Assembly: GCF_002000985.1 (NCBI RefSeq)
Contig: NZ_CP018822.1
Span: 2,002,001 to 2,066,000 of the forward strand
Direction of reading: 5' to 3'
Origin: Streptococcus gallolyticus subsp. gallolyticus DSM 16831
Lineage (GTDB): Bacteria; Bacillota; Bacilli; Lactobacillales; Streptococcaceae
Length of the DNA stretch: 64,000 nucleotides
Positions within the stretch are counted from its first letter, which is position 1. Every line of letters begins with the position of its first letter. Below are positions 9,777-19,808 of the stretch, in pieces. Position numbers and translations under genes: made by a program. The notes under the pieces were generated by a model. The model ran no database searches and was not told the origin of the DNA. It saw only the letters and a program-made list of their open reading frames with translations.

Positions 9777-11021
9777 TTAGTTATCAAAATCAAATCCTTT
9801 GATAGTTGCGAAGTAATCTTCTGGTGTTTCTGCACGGCGGATTAAGCGAGCACTACCGTCTTCTTGATAAAGGATTTCAGCCGAGCGTAGGCGACCATTG
9901 TACTGATACCCCATTGAAAAACCATGCGCACCAGTATCATGAATCACAAGCGTATCACCAACACGCGCTTCTGGCAGTTCACGCTGTTTCGCAAATTTAT
10001 CATTGTTTTCACAAAGTGAGCCGACAACGTCAACCACTTCAAGTTTGCCATTAGGATTAGACACGTTAGTGATATGATGATAAGCATCATACATGGCAGG
10101 GCGCATCAGGTTAACCGCTGACGCATCAACCCCAATATAAGTTCGATAAGTTTGTTTACGATGACGAACTTTGGTTACAAGTAAACCATGCGGTGCCAAC
10201 ATAAAGCGACCAAGTTCGGTGAAGATTTTGACATCACCAAGTCCAGCTGGAATCAATACCTCATCAAAGACACGGTGAACGCCTTTACCAATCACAGCAA
10301 TGTCATTTGGTTCTTGTTCGGGACGATAGTTGACCCCAACACCACCAGACAAATTGATAAAGCTGACAGCCACACCTGTTTTTTCTTTAACCTCAACTGC
10401 CAATTCAAATAATTGACGCGCCAATTCAGGATAGTAATCATTTGTGACTGTATTTGAAGCAAGAAATGAATGAATACCAAAGTTTTTGACGCCTTCTGCC
10501 TTCAAATCTTTGAACCCTTGAATCAATTGGGCTTTAGTCATCCCAAATTTAGATTCTTCGGGGTTATCCATAATATCTGTTCCAAGAGCAAAAACACCTC
10601 CTGGATTGTAACGAAGCGAAACGGTTTCAGGAAGTCCAGCCACTTCTTTCAAGAAAGCAATATGCTCATAAGCATCAAGATTAATCGTTGCTCCGATTTC
10701 TTTAGCATATCTAAATTCACGCGCAGGAGTATCGTTCGATGAAAACATAATATCGGTAAAACCAAGCTTGTGACTCATCAATAATTCCACTTCTGTCGCA
10801 CAATCCACACCACAATTTTCCTCTTGAAGAATCTTCAAAATCGCAGGTGTCGGTGTTGCCTTAACCGCAAAATACTCCTTGAACCCCTTATTCCAAGCAA
10901 AAGCTTTGTTTAAGGCGCGAGCTTTTTCACGAATACCCTTTTCATCATAAAGGTGAAATGGCGTTGGAAATTCATCAGTAATTTTTTGGAGCTCTTCAGC
11001 TGAAATAAAAGGTGTTTTCAT
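9777..11021 (-). CDS. lysA: Diaminopimelate decarboxylase
   Basis: A 414-residue PLP enzyme catalysing meso-diaminopimelate to L-lysine plus CO2, the last step of lysine synthesis. The PLP-lysine is in FAVKATPTP; SGGVGVNY, ELGRFM and the C-terminal VVGSLCENND give the fold-III decarboxylase and substrate-binding motifs. Streptococcal peptidoglycan uses lysine, so the role is amino acid synthesis. The start at 11021 is preferred over the longer reading because GAGGG lies just upstream. The gene is monocistronic, with its own terminator. Confidence 0.95.
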   Translation of the reverse strand: MKTPFISAEELQKITDEFPTPFHLYDEKGIREKARALNKAFAWNKGFKEYFAVKATPTPAILKILQEENCGVDCATEVELLMSHKLGFTDIMFSSNDTPAREFRYAKEIGATINLDAYEHIAFLKEVAGLPETVSLRYNPGGVFALGTDIMDNPEESKFGMTKAQLIQGFKDLKAEGVKNFGIHSFLASNTVTNDYYPELARQLFELAVEVKEKTGVAVSFINLSGGVGVNYRPEQEPNDIAVIGKGVHRVFDEVLIPAGLGDVKIFTELGRFMLAPHGLLVTKVRHRKQTYRTYIGVDASAVNLMRPAMYDAYHHITNVSNPNGKLEVVDVVGSLCENNDKFAKQRELPEARVGDTLVIHDTGAHGFSMGYQYNGRLRSAEILYQEDGSARLIRRAETPEDYFATIKGFDFDN

Positions 11022-11096
11022 ATTTATCCCTCGAATTTTCAAAATATTAGGACTATTATAACACAAAGCGCCAAAATCACCAATGGAAATCCCCTA

Positions 11097-11142
11097 AAAA
11101 TAAAAGAAGCCGATACAGATTTAACTGTACCAGCTCTTTTTC
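11097..11142 (-). terminator. Probable terminator of the BI-1 family gene
   Basis: An imperfect stem (around 11105-11117 with 11124-11138) is followed on the minus strand by CTTTTATTTTTA. Confidence 0.55.
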
Positions 11143-11145
11143 ATC

Positions 11146-11838
11146 TTAATCGTCACTTCCAAAAATACGAAGCAAACTCAAGAACAAGTTAATAAAATCA
11201 AGGTAAAGACTTAATGCCATTGAAATTGCCCAGCCGTCACCAACATTACCACCAGTGCTCTCATAAACACGTTTAATCATTTGATTATCATAAGCAATCA
11301 AACCAGAGAAAATCAAAACTGAAATGATACTAATGATATAACTCATTGTGCCTGAACCAATAAACATATTGACCAAGCTAGCAATAATGATACCAATCAA
11401 TGCTGCCATAAGTGCCTTAGCCATTCCAGACAAATCTCTTTTAACAAAAGTTCCGATAATAGCCATAACACCAAAGACTAAAGCTGATGAAACAAAGGCT
11501 TGAACAACCGTTGTTTGCGTGTATGCCACAATAACAAAACTAAGCGTAAAGCCATTTAATGCCGAATAAAATAGAAATAACGGCAACGCAGCAGGCGTAT
11601 TTTTACGAGCAGCATTACTAGCTAAGAAAACCAAAGCAAGCTCTAAAAAGATAGCACCGTAATAAACAAATGGATGGTAAACAATAATATTAACCATATT
11701 ATCAGTAAACACATATAGCATCAAAAATGATACCAAAGCTGATAACCCGATTCCAACGCCGACCAAACCGTAAATCTTAGCAAAGAAACGATTCAGTGCA
11801 CTATCTGTCTGTGTGTAAATAACATCGTTATGATTCAT
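11146..11838 (-). CDS. Bax inhibitor-1 / YccA family membrane protein
   Basis: A 230-residue protein with seven predicted membrane helices and the BI-1 signature near the C-terminus ([16 protein letters not shown]). Bacterial members such as BsYetJ are pH-sensitive Ca2+ leak channels; role in streptococci is not established. Start set at 11838 because GAGAGGAG precedes it, dropping 14 residues from the longest reading. Terminator follows at 11097-11142. The neighbouring HD gene is on the same strand 48 bases upstream and may be co-transcribed. Confidence 0.9.
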   Translation of the reverse strand: MNHNDVIYTQTDSALNRFFAKIYGLVGVGIGLSALVSFLMLYVFTDNMVNIIVYHPFVYYGAIFLELALVFLASNAARKNTPAALPLFLFYSALNGFTLSFVIVAYTQTTVVQAFVSSALVFGVMAIIGTFVKRDLSGMAKALMAALIGIIIASLVNMFIGSGTMSYIISIISVLIFSGLIAYDNQMIKRVYESTGGNVGDGWAISMALSLYLDFINLFLSLLRIFGSDD

Positions 11839-11886
11839 GAAATCTCCTCTCTTACTATCAGAAAATCCTTCTAAACTCAATCTATT

Positions 11887-12390
11887 CTAGCGATGATTAC
11901 TAGGTAAAATTTTACGACTGTAACGTCTTCTCTTATTAAAACGATTACGAAATGGGGTAATGGCTTCTTTGACAGCCCAATATTTATCCACCATTGTCAC
12001 GATATAACCTTCTTTATAACGCGGCGGAGCAATCGTTGCTCCCCACATATGTTTCAAGATAATATCTTCCTCACGTTTATTTAGTGTAGTCAATTTTCTG
12101 GCATTGCGCACAGCAATTCTCGGATGTACCCAAGCATGACCTTTATTAAATTTCGTTTCTCGCCAATCGTAATAAAAGAAATCGTGTAAAAGTCCTCCAC
12201 GCGCCGTGGATTTTTCATCCCAACCAAATTTTTTGGCAATCTTGTAGCTCGTATAAGCCACATTAATAGAATGTTCCATACGCGTCGAATAGTGATGCTG
12301 TGGAATATTATTTAATTTTTGAAAACGAGGGTGTTGGATAAGATGACCAACAAGCTCCATAAATTCTTTATCTTTTTTATATGCTTCCAT
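11887..12390 (-). CDS. HD-domain phosphohydrolase
   Basis: A 167-residue protein with HD superfamily metal ligands: an early H in RMEHSINVAY, then GLLHDFFYYDW (residues about 65-75), a later HAWVHP and a tail rich in arginine. Such proteins hydrolyse phosphate esters, commonly of nucleotides, but substrate is not apparent. The basic C-terminus (FNKRRRYSRK) is notable and might contact RNA or membrane phosphates. The SpoU gene lies 99 bases upstream on the same strand. Confidence 0.8.
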   Translation of the reverse strand: MEAYKKDKEFMELVGHLIQHPRFQKLNNIPQHHYSTRMEHSINVAYTSYKIAKKFGWDEKSTARGGLLHDFFYYDWRETKFNKGHAWVHPRIAVRNARKLTTLNKREEDIILKHMWGATIAPPRYKEGYIVTMVDKYWAVKEAITPFRNRFNKRRRYSRKILPSNHR

Positions 12391-12489
12391 ACAGAACCAC
12401 CTTCTTTCAACCTAATTATAGCATATGACCTTAAATTAGACTGAAAACAAGTTCTCAAAAATTACTTTTCTTGCACCACATTTTTCAAA

Positions 12490-13230
12490 TTAAATCAACT
12501 GAAAAAGGACAATTCCTGTCGCCACAGCAACATTTAAACTTTCTGCTTGCCCAGGCATGATAATATGTGCCAAAATATCAGCTTGCTTTGTCATTAACTC
12601 TGAAATACCATTTCCTTCATTTCCCATGACAAGCGCAAAATTTCCATTGTGCTCAACGGTCTTGTAGTCCACAGACTCTTTAGAAAGCGTTGTGGCAATC
12701 AGCGATACATCAAGATTTTGTAGCTTCTGACAAGCCTCATACACATCAGTACGCCAAATCGGTAAATGGAAATGGCTTCCCTGCATGGAACGTAGCGTTT
12801 TTTGATTGTAAATATCAGCTGATTTTTCCGAAATCAAAACACCGTCCAAACCAGCAGCATCTGCCGTACGAATCATTGTTCCCACATTCCCTGGGTCTTG
12901 AACATCTTCCAGTACCAAATATCGCCCTGCTTTTAAATCCGCTAAAGGCAAACTCGGCATAGCAAGTTCAGCAATGATCCCCTGCGGTGTCTTAGAATCC
13001 GTTAATTCTTTTAAAACCTCAGGCGTTACATACGTTACCATTGAAAAATGGCTGACGCGGTCAGCATAGTCCTCAAGAACAAAAATATTTAAAAATTCTG
13101 CCCCTGCTTTTTCCGCTTCTTCAAAAAGATGCCAACCTTCAATTAGATAAGAATGGTCACGATACTTTTTTTTCAATAATTTTTTAGTCTTTTTAATGAG
13201 ATTATTCGATTTTGAGGTTATAATAGTCAT
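12490..13230 (-). CDS. TrmH/SpoU-family RNA 2'-O-methyltransferase
   Basis: A 246-residue SPOUT methyltransferase. An N-terminal substrate-binding domain (residues 1-95) precedes the SPOUT domain with VLEDVQDPGNVGTMIRTADAAG, LVMGNEGNGIS and a C-terminal SLNVAVATGIVLFQL knot motif. It transfers a methyl group from SAM to a ribose 2'-OH of tRNA or rRNA. The long reading to 13326 would overlap acyP on the other strand; the ATG at 13230 gives the normal family length. It is divergent from acyP, an arrangement common in streptococci. Exact RNA target unknown. Confidence 0.9.
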   Translation of the reverse strand: MTIITSKSNNLIKKTKKLLKKKYRDHSYLIEGWHLFEEAEKAGAEFLNIFVLEDYADRVSHFSMVTYVTPEVLKELTDSKTPQGIIAELAMPSLPLADLKAGRYLVLEDVQDPGNVGTMIRTADAAGLDGVLISEKSADIYNQKTLRSMQGSHFHLPIWRTDVYEACQKLQNLDVSLIATTLSKESVDYKTVEHNGNFALVMGNEGNGISELMTKQADILAHIIMPGQAESLNVAVATGIVLFQLI

Positions 13231-13265
13231 AAGAAGATTATAGCATATAAAAGGAGGAAAGTGAG

Positions 13266-13544
13266 ATGAAAAAAGTACGCTTAATTGTCTCAGGGCGTGT
13301 TCAAGGTGTCGGATTCCGTTACTCAACTTATGCCCTAGCCCTTGAACTCGGGGATATTTATGGTCGCGTTTGGAATAATGACGATGGCACCGTAGAAATT
13401 CTCGCTCAATCCGAGGACTCAGCTAAAATAGCTAAATTCATCCAAGAAATTCGCAAAGGTCCTTCACAATGGTCAAAGGTTACCTATGTTGATGTTAAAA
13501 TTGCTAATTTCGAAGATTTCACTGATTTTCGCATTGCCAACTAA
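13266..13544 (+). CDS. acyP: Acylphosphatase
   Basis: A 92-residue enzyme hydrolysing acyl phosphates. The signature GRVQGVGFRYST (residues 10-21) contains the catalytic arginine and VWNNDDGTVEI carries the asparagine. The length is standard. A TATAAT at 13219-13224 and an AGGAGG at 13252-13257 precede it. yidC2 follows 89 bases downstream on the same strand and probably shares the transcript. Confidence 0.95.
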   Translation: MKKVRLIVSGRVQGVGFRYSTYALALELGDIYGRVWNNDDGTVEILAQSEDSAKIAKFIQEIRKGPSQWSKVTYVDVKIANFEDFTDFRIAN

Positions 13545-13633
13545 TACACAAAAAAATAAGACCACAGATGTATTGAGAAATTAACCAAAAAACAGTAAAA
13601 TAGTAGGGTATTATAATAAAAGGAAATAATCTA

Positions 13634-14554
13634 TTGAAAAAGAAACTAAATCGTGTCCTCTTTTCAGGACTCAGCTTATCATTATTGTTCTTACTAACTG
13701 GTTGTGTCAGTCGTGATTCAAGTGGTAATCCTACTGGTACTATCTGGCACATTCTTGGTGAACCAATGGCAAAACTTATCCAATATTTTGCTAATAATGT
13801 TGGACTTGGCTTTGGTTTAGCCATTATCTTAGTAACTATTATTGTTCGTTGTATTATTCTACCGCTCGGACTTTACCAATCTTGGAAAGCAAGCTATCAA
13901 TCTGAAAAGATGGCTTACCTTAAACCAATCTTTGAACCAATCAATGAGCGTATGCGTAATGCAACAACACAAGAAGAAAAATTAGCTGCGCAAACAGAAT
14001 TGATGGCTGCCCAAAAAGAAAATGGCATCAATATGCTTGGTGGTATGGGATGTCTCCCACTTCTCGTCCAAATGCCATTCTTCTCAGCAATGTATTTCGC
14101 TGCGCAATACACACAAGGTGTCTCTGAAAGTACTTTCTTAGGAATCGACCTTGGTACACGTAGTATCCCTCTGACAGCTGTTATCGCCGTCTTGTACTTC
14201 TTCCAATCATGGTTGTCTATGCAAGGTGTTGCTGAAGAACAACGTGCTGCTATGAAAGGTACGATGTACGTTATGCCACTTATGATGGTATTCTTCGGTA
14301 TGAGCATGCCAGCAAGTGTTCTCCTTTATTGGTTAGTCGGTGGTTTCTTCTCAATTATCCAACAATTGATTACTATGTTCATCATTAAACCAAGACTTCG
14401 TAAGAAAATTGCTGTTGAATTTGAAAAAAATCCACCAAAAACTTACAAGTCAAAAGCTCGTAAAGACGTAACGCCAGCTGCTAACAACGCACAACTTAGC
14501 AACAAACCTAAGAAAAGCAACCGCAACGCCGGTAAACAACGTAAACGTAAATAA
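13634..14554 (+). CDS. yidC2: Membrane protein insertase YidC2
   Basis: A 306-residue Oxa1/YidC insertase. It begins with a lipoprotein signal peptide (lipobox LLTGC, cysteine 24), followed by five membrane helices; the conserved hydrophilic-groove arginine is probably in [13 protein letters not shown]. The last 45 residues are strongly basic (ending [14 protein letters not shown]). That long basic tail matches the streptococcal YidC2 type rather than YidC1, and in S. mutans YidC2 is the form that binds ribosomes. Start is TTG at 13634 after AAAGGAA. A strong terminator follows. Confidence 0.93.
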   Translation: MKKKLNRVLFSGLSLSLLFLLTGCVSRDSSGNPTGTIWHILGEPMAKLIQYFANNVGLGFGLAIILVTIIVRCIILPLGLYQSWKASYQSEKMAYLKPIFEPINERMRNATTQEEKLAAQTELMAAQKENGINMLGGMGCLPLLVQMPFFSAMYFAAQYTQGVSESTFLGIDLGTRSIPLTAVIAVLYFFQSWLSMQGVAEEQRAAMKGTMYVMPLMMVFFGMSMPASVLLYWLVGGFFSIIQQLITMFIIKPRLRKKIAVEFEKNPPKTYKSKARKDVTPAANNAQLSNKPKKSNRNAGKQRKRK

Positions 14555-14561
14555 TTAAACC

Positions 14562-14599
14562 AAAAGGAACAGGAAGTTTATTACTTCCTGTTCCTTTTT
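14562..14599 (+). terminator. Strong terminator of acyP-yidC2
   Basis: A 16-base-pair perfect stem (14562-14577 with 14583-14598) has a five-base loop and a T run. Confidence 0.92.
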
Positions 14600-14615
14600 A
14601 ATTTTTAACATTAAG

Positions 14616-14638
14616 AAAAAGCCCCACAGAGGGCTTTT
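14616..14638 (-). terminator. Rho-independent terminator of greA
   Basis: On the minus strand AAAAGCCC pairs with GGGCTTTT around a short loop and continues as a T run. Confidence 0.85.
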
Positions 14639-14644
14639 GGTTTA

Positions 14645-15127
14645 TTAAGCTGTTTTTTCAACACTAACGATTTTAACGTCGTAGCTTCCTGCAGGTGATT
14701 CGATAGTAACGATGTCGCCTGTTTTTTTACCGATTAAAGCCTGCGCAATTGGGCTTTCATTAGAAATACGTCCTGAGAAAATATCAGCACCAGCTGCACC
14801 AACGATATGGTAAACGTCTTTATCAGTTGTACCAACCTCTTCAACAGTAACAGTTTTACCAATCGCTACTTCATCTTTGGCAACAGCATCGCTGTCAATG
14901 ATTTCAGCATAGCGAATTTTAGTTTCTAAGATTTGGATTTGTCCTTCAACGAAAGCTTGTTCGTCTTTAGCAGCATCGTATTCTGAGTTTTCAGAAAGGT
15001 CACCATATGAACGTGCGATTTTAATACGTTCAACAACTTCTGGACGACGAACTAATTTTAATTCTTCTAATTCTTGTTCGAGTTGTTCTTTTTCAGCAAG
15101 GGTCATTGGATAAGTTTTTTCTGCCAT
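14645..15127 (-). CDS. greA: Transcription elongation factor GreA
   Basis: A 160-residue cleavage factor that rescues backtracked RNA polymerase. The N-terminal coiled coil (residues 1-78) contains [20 protein letters not shown], with the acidic tip residues that coordinate Mg2+ in the polymerase secondary channel. The C-terminal FKBP-like domain has [16 protein letters not shown]. Length is standard. It lies downstream of mltG on the same strand, an order shared by many streptococci, with an 83-base gap containing a hairpin. Confidence 0.97.
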   Translation of the reverse strand: MAEKTYPMTLAEKEQLEQELEELKLVRRPEVVERIKIARSYGDLSENSEYDAAKDEQAFVEGQIQILETKIRYAEIIDSDAVAKDEVAIGKTVTVEEVGTTDKDVYHIVGAAGADIFSGRISNESPIAQALIGKKTGDIVTIESPAGSYDVKIVSVEKTA

Positions 15128-15170
15128 TTTCTATCTCTTTTCTAAAAATTTATTTGGATAATCTACAAAT

Positions 15171-15201
15171 ACAAACATGATGTGAACCACACCATGTTTG
15201 T
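15171..15201 (-). terminator. Hairpin between mltG and greA
   Basis: Fourteen-base arms (15171-15184 and 15188-15201) match except for one pair. The minus-strand T run after it is poor, so it may attenuate rather than stop transcription into greA. Confidence 0.5.
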
Positions 15202-15210
15202 CAGTATTTA

Positions 15211-16932
15211 TTATTCATCTAATTGACTATTAACGTATTTTTCAACATTTGCTTCGTGATCTTCGTAGGTTTCTGCGTAATAAACAGTTCCTGTGTTCAC
15301 ATCAGCTACAAAATAGTAGTAATCTGTTGAAGCTGGATTAACAGTCGCCTCAATAGCTGATAAGCTTGGACTATCAACTGGACCAGGCATCAAACCAGTA
15401 TTGGTATAAACATTATACGGTGAATCAATGGATGTGTCAATACTTGCATCCGCTGATAATGTCGTTTCTTCACCAAGTTTGCCCATAGCGTACAAAATAG
15501 CAATATTACTTTGAAGAGCCATGTTAGCATTTAAACGGTTGTAAAAGACACTTGCAATATTGCGACGGTCATCATCTGTTGAACCTTCTTTTTCAACCAA
15601 TGAGGCTAGCGTAAGCACTTCATTGACAGTCATGCCTTTTTCAGAAATCGTATCATAGTAACTGGACATGTACGAATCCATTGTTGAAATCATTTGCTCA
15701 ACCAAGTCTTCCATGGTTGTATCTTCATAGTAGCTATAAGTAGCTGGGAAAAGGTAACCTTCTAATTGATACGTCGCTTCATCTGCACTTGGTAAATTCG
15801 CTAATAATTTCGGATATTTTTCAACCATTTTTGAAATGAATGATTCATCTTGAACAACTGACAAAAAGTCATCTGCTGTGAAAGGTGTTGATGAATCATC
15901 ATCCGCTGTATTTTTCGTAACAGCTTCTGAAATTTGTTTAATGGTATAACCTTCTGTCACCAGAATTTTTCCTAGAGAAGGTTCTTCTGGCTCTGCTGTT
16001 CCACCTTGTTTAAGGAGCTTACAGATTTCCTCTAAATCCATACTAGCTTGTAGATTATAGTAGCCACTTTGGAAATTACTATAATTTTTGAACTTTGTAT
16101 AGTAATTAAAGACCGTTGCGCTCTTGATAACGCCAGCTTTTTCTAGAATTTGTCCGATATATTTGTTCCCCGAACCTTCTGGAATTTCAACGGTAACGTA
16201 CTCTGTTGATGTGCTATCAAGTGCTCCGACAGCGCTATCAACATAGCGATAAACAAAAAATCCAGTTGCTAACAAAGCAATAATAATAGCTGTTATCAAG
16301 AACAAGGCAATGCGTCGTGCCAAACTATCTGTTTTTTGGCGTTTTCTTTTGCGTTTTGTTCCCACGTTTTTCTCCAAGTCTGTATTAGTCTCTGCTGAGC
16401 TATTCGCAGCGCTTTCTTCAGCCTGAACATTTTCTTCAGCTTGCATATCAGAATCAGCAATTTGAGAATCATCGCTTGTAATGTCGTCAGGAATATCTGG
16501 AATACCAGCAAAGCCGACACCATCTGTTGCTCGGACAAGATAACTTTCTTGTTCGTTTTCAGCATTATCCTCTGAATCTGAACCGTTGGGATTGAAAGTT
16601 TGATTAATATTTCTCAAAACATCATTAATCTCTTTGTCATCTACCGTCGTTTCAATTTGGTTTTCAGCAAGAGCTGTTTGAGCTTTTTCTTCAAGGCGAC
16701 GCTTTTCTTCACGAATTTCCGCCTCTTGGCGCTCTTTTCGCTCCTCGGCTTCGTATTCTGCCATCAATTCTGCTGTCTTACGCGCAAATTCTTCTGCTTC
16801 TTTTTCTTTCTGCTGAAGTTCTAAATCGTGTTGCTTACGCAAACGGTTGGCTTCTTCTAGCTCAGCTAAAATTTGCTCCTTGAAACTTTTTTCTTTTTGA
16901 GTTTTTGGCTTATCGTCGTTAAATTCGGTCAA
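15211..16932 (-). CDS. mltG: Endolytic murein transglycosylase MltG
   Basis: A 573-residue membrane-anchored lytic transglycosylase that cleaves nascent glycan strands during peripheral wall growth. Residues 1-200 are cytoplasmic: a charged coiled coil (about 20-95), then an acidic low-complexity linker. A basic KRKRKRQK stop precedes the single membrane helix (about 208-228). The extracellular YceG domain follows, with the catalytic glutamate in LASLVEKEGSTDDDRR and the conserved YNRL and MPGPVDSPS. The large cytoplasmic region is a streptococcal feature. It is upstream of greA on the same strand. Confidence 0.94.
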   Translation of the reverse strand: MTEFNDDKPKTQKEKSFKEQILAELEEANRLRKQHDLELQQKEKEAEEFARKTAELMAEYEAEERKERQEAEIREEKRRLEEKAQTALAENQIETTVDDKEINDVLRNINQTFNPNGSDSEDNAENEQESYLVRATDGVGFAGIPDIPDDITSDDSQIADSDMQAEENVQAEESAANSSAETNTDLEKNVGTKRKRKRQKTDSLARRIALFLITAIIIALLATGFFVYRYVDSAVGALDSTSTEYVTVEIPEGSGNKYIGQILEKAGVIKSATVFNYYTKFKNYSNFQSGYYNLQASMDLEEICKLLKQGGTAEPEEPSLGKILVTEGYTIKQISEAVTKNTADDDSSTPFTADDFLSVVQDESFISKMVEKYPKLLANLPSADEATYQLEGYLFPATYSYYEDTTMEDLVEQMISTMDSYMSSYYDTISEKGMTVNEVLTLASLVEKEGSTDDDRRNIASVFYNRLNANMALQSNIAILYAMGKLGEETTLSADASIDTSIDSPYNVYTNTGLMPGPVDSPSLSAIEATVNPASTDYYYFVADVNTGTVYYAETYEDHEANVEKYVNSQLDE

Positions 16933-17029
16933 AGCTTATCCTCCTAATCTTAGTCAATCGCCATTATAACCTAAAAATAGCGTAAAATCAACTGACGGGG
17001 TGGTTTGTTATCTATTCTTAATAATGTCA

Positions 17030-17524
17030 TCACTCAATCATTGGTGATTCCCAAACCATGTTATACCAACTAGAGCCACCATGGGTAGATTCTGATTCAC
17101 CTTCATCACTGAAACCATTTCTTTCATAGTAAGAAATTAAATTTTCATGACAAGTAAGTGTAATCCCTATCCGTTTTTGGGCAATTGCTAAATCTTTCAT
17201 TGTCGCTAGTAAAGCCATTCCAATGCCTTGTCCTTTAAAATCTGGAGCTACCGAAAGGCTTGTGACTGCGATAAATCCGCCGTTAGCTGGATTTGAAACA
17301 ACCTGATGGAATAAATCATCTGTTAAATAGCGTTGAAAAATGGCAGGTCCTTCAACATAGCCACAAATCTTTCCGTCAATCTCAGCTACTAAAAAAGTAT
17401 CTGGAATAGTCAGAATGCGTTCCTTCATATCTTTTAGGCTTGCTGCTTCTTCTGCAGAGAAATTCTCGCGTTCAATATCTATAATATCTTGCAAATCCTC
17501 AAGACATACATTCCTTATCATCAT
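17030..17524 (-). CDS. GNAT-family N-acetyltransferase
   Basis: A 164-residue acetyltransferase with GNAT motif A, SLSVAPDFKGQGIGMALL (about residues 93-110), which binds acetyl-CoA, and motif B around ISYYERNGF. The substrate is unknown. AAGGTG lies the right distance from the first of two tandem ATG codons, so 17524 is used. It follows murC on the same strand with a 52-base gap, and the arrangement murC-GNAT-mltG-greA is common in streptococci. Confidence 0.9.
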   Translation of the reverse strand: MMIRNVCLEDLQDIIDIERENFSAEEAASLKDMKERILTIPDTFLVAEIDGKICGYVEGPAIFQRYLTDDLFHQVVSNPANGGFIAVTSLSVAPDFKGQGIGMALLATMKDLAIAQKRIGITLTCHENLISYYERNGFSDEGESESTHGGSSWYNMVWESPMIE

Positions 17525-17576
17525 AGAATCACCTTCAAAAGAAAAAGAGCTGTTTGCTCCTTTTCATCACAGTTTT

Positions 17577-18908
17577 TTATTGCGTATTATTAGCCAAGTT
17601 TGCTAACAATTCTTCAAAAGAACGTTCATACATTTGGATATCACCAGCCCCCATGAAAACATAAACAGCATTATCATGGTCAAGTAATGGTGATACATTT
17701 TCAAGACTAATCACCTTAGCTGATTTTTGGATTTTACTAGCCAAATCTTCGACTTTAACGTCACCGTGGTCAACTTCACGTGCTGAACCATAGATTGGTG
17801 CCAAGTAAACAGAATCTGCTTGGTTTAAAGCATCCGCAAATTCATCCAAAAGGGCAATTGTACGTGTGAATGTGTGTGGTTGGAAAATCGCTACAATTTC
17901 CTTGCTTGGATATTTTTGGCGAGCAGCATCAAGTGTCGCAATGATTTCAGTTGGATGGTGTGCAAAATCGTCGATAATAGTCGTGTTATTAATTACTTTT
18001 TCAGTGAAACGACGTTTAACCCCTGCAAATGTCTTCATATGCTCTGCTACCAATTCCATATCAATACCAGCGATATAAAGATTGGCAACAACAGCAGTCG
18101 CATTCAAAATATTGTGGCGACCAAACGCTGGAAGATGGAATGAACCAAGTTCTTCATCGCCGTGTTTCACTTTGAAAGCAGAACCGTTTGTTGTACGAAC
18201 AATATCGTAGGCAACAAAGTCATCTGTATCTTTGAATCCATAGTAGTAAATGTCAGCGTCTGACGTGATTTTACGAAGATAAGCATCATCACCATACAAG
18301 AACAAAGCTTTTTGAACTTGTTTTGCATAATCATTAAAGGCATCAAAAACATCGTCAATGCTCTTGAAATAATCAGGGTGGTCAAAGTCAATATTTGTAA
18401 TAATAGAATATTCTGGGTGATAAGGCATGAAATGACGTTGGTATTCATCAGACTCAAAAACAAAATAGTTGCTGTTAGCAGACCCACGACCAGTACCATC
18501 ACCAATCAAATAAGAGGTATCTGTAATATTTTTTAATACATGTGACAATAAACCTGTTGTTGATGTTTTTCCGTGTGCACCTGCAACACCAAAACTTGTG
18601 AATTGGCGCATGAAATCACCTAGGAATTCGTGATATCTTTTGAATTTAAAGCCATTATTAACGGCATAGGCAATTTCAACATTATTATCTTCACGGAAAG
18701 CATTACCGGCAATTAATTCAACGTCTGATGTGATATTGTCTTCAGAAAATGGCAAGATTTTAATGCCTGCTTGTTCTAAACCACGTTGTGTAAAGTAATA
18801 TTTACTAACGTCACTCCCTTGAACCTTATGTCCCATTTGGTGCAACATTAAGGCAAGGGCACTCATACCAGACCCTTTAATTCCGATAAAATGATAGGTT
18901 TTAGACAT
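17577..18908 (-). CDS. murC: UDP-N-acetylmuramate--L-alanine ligase
   Basis: A 443-residue Mur ligase that adds L-alanine to UDP-MurNAc in peptidoglycan precursor synthesis. The N-terminal UDP-binding loop is [12 protein letters not shown] (8-19), the ATP P-loop is [10 protein letters not shown] (about 108-117), and the C-terminal domain shows [10 protein letters not shown]. Length is standard. The preceding 198-residue gene lies 34 bases upstream and probably shares its promoter at 19725-19753. Confidence 0.97.
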   Translation of the reverse strand: MSKTYHFIGIKGSGMSALALMLHQMGHKVQGSDVSKYYFTQRGLEQAGIKILPFSEDNITSDVELIAGNAFREDNNVEIAYAVNNGFKFKRYHEFLGDFMRQFTSFGVAGAHGKTSTTGLLSHVLKNITDTSYLIGDGTGRGSANSNYFVFESDEYQRHFMPYHPEYSIITNIDFDHPDYFKSIDDVFDAFNDYAKQVQKALFLYGDDAYLRKITSDADIYYYGFKDTDDFVAYDIVRTTNGSAFKVKHGDEELGSFHLPAFGRHNILNATAVVANLYIAGIDMELVAEHMKTFAGVKRRFTEKVINNTTIIDDFAHHPTEIIATLDAARQKYPSKEIVAIFQPHTFTRTIALLDEFADALNQADSVYLAPIYGSAREVDHGDVKVEDLASKIQKSAKVISLENVSPLLDHDNAVYVFMGAGDIQMYERSFEELLANLANNTQ

Positions 18909-18942
18909 TTTTTCTCCTCTATATTAATAACTGCTAGGCAGT

Positions 18943-19539
18943 TTAATTAGCGTCATCAAAGCGTGTCAAATTTAACTCTTGAGCAACTTTGTGCTCTCTT
19001 TGGCTTTGTTGAGCTTCCTTATTGTAAATTTGGCTACGTTTCAAGAAATCATAGTTATTTTTCTTTGGTTTTGGTACAGAAGAATTATCTGGCTCTTTAT
19101 ACGTTACGGGAATCTCTGCCAAGATATAGTCTTCTTGATGCATTTTTTCTGTTAAATGGCTAAGTTTATTAGTCGGTTTAGCAGGAGCTTTAGGCAGTGT
19201 CGCCTTTAATTGTTGCTGAAAAGTTGCTTTTGACGGCATCTTTTTAACGTCGTTAGATAGGTAAGCTTGACGTTTTTTCTTAATATCTCGTCTTGCTTCA
19301 TCACGCGCTAATTCCGCATAAGATTTACCTTCGCTAACTGTTTTTATGCGCTCTGCATCTTTTTCTGTCTTGCCAACAAAATTATAGTCTCTAGTAACGT
19401 CGTCGTAGTCTTTGTCATGATACGTTCCATGAATATTGGTAATTAAATCTTCGTTTTCGTATAAAGCCATTGCTTTTGGTGGATTACTTACTGGCTCACC
19501 ATCAGCAACTAAGGGAAAGCGTCTTACAGTTTTACTCAC
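18943..19539 (-). CDS. Hypothetical charged protein upstream of murC
   Basis: I do not recognise a domain. The protein has 198 residues, no signal peptide and no membrane helix. It is rich in K, E, D, R and Q and looks mostly helical or disordered. Notable stretches are RDEARRDIKKKRQAYLSND near residues 76-94 and a proline/lysine-rich segment around residues 110-125. The GTG start at 19539 follows AAAGGAAGTG. It is co-directional with murC (34-base gap) behind a long untranslated leader. A link to envelope synthesis is only suggested by that position. Confidence 0.75.
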   Translation of the reverse strand: MSKTVRRFPLVADGEPVSNPPKAMALYENEDLITNIHGTYHDKDYDDVTRDYNFVGKTEKDAERIKTVSEGKSYAELARDEARRDIKKKRQAYLSNDVKKMPSKATFQQQLKATLPKAPAKPTNKLSHLTEKMHQEDYILAEIPVTYKEPDNSSVPKPKKNNYDFLKRSQIYNKEAQQSQREHKVAQELNLTRFDDAN

Positions 19540-19724
19540 AGCGTCACTTCCTTTCTTAACGCACTGTGCTAATTAATTATCATCACTCACTAAGAAATCA
19601 AGGTAAATAGTCACTACCATGACCTACGTCCTAGTAACTAAAAGCTTCCATTGCTAATATCGTCTCAAAATAGACTGAGAAGCCAAAATTAGCTCAAATC
19701 AAGCCCCAACTTTGTAGCATTTTT

Positions 19725-19753
19725 ATTATAAACTAATTCAGGTATTTTTTCAA
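19725..19753 (-). promoter_or_regulatory. Promoter of the hypothetical gene-murC operon
   Basis: On the minus strand TTGAAA (19748-19753), 17 bases, then TATAAT (19725-19730). Transcription would begin near 19718, about 180 bases before the first start codon. Confidence 0.75.
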
Positions 19754-19760
19754 AGTTTTC

Positions 19761-19798
19761 ATAAAAGAAAGTCAGTCTTTCATCGCTGAAAAACTGAC
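19761..19798 (-). terminator. Probable terminator of the SNF2 helicase gene
   Basis: GTCAGT and ACTGAC with inner TTTCA/TGAAA pair around a GCGA loop, followed on the minus strand by TTTCTTTTAT. Confidence 0.65.
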
Positions 19799-19808
19799 GT
19801 TAAGATGA

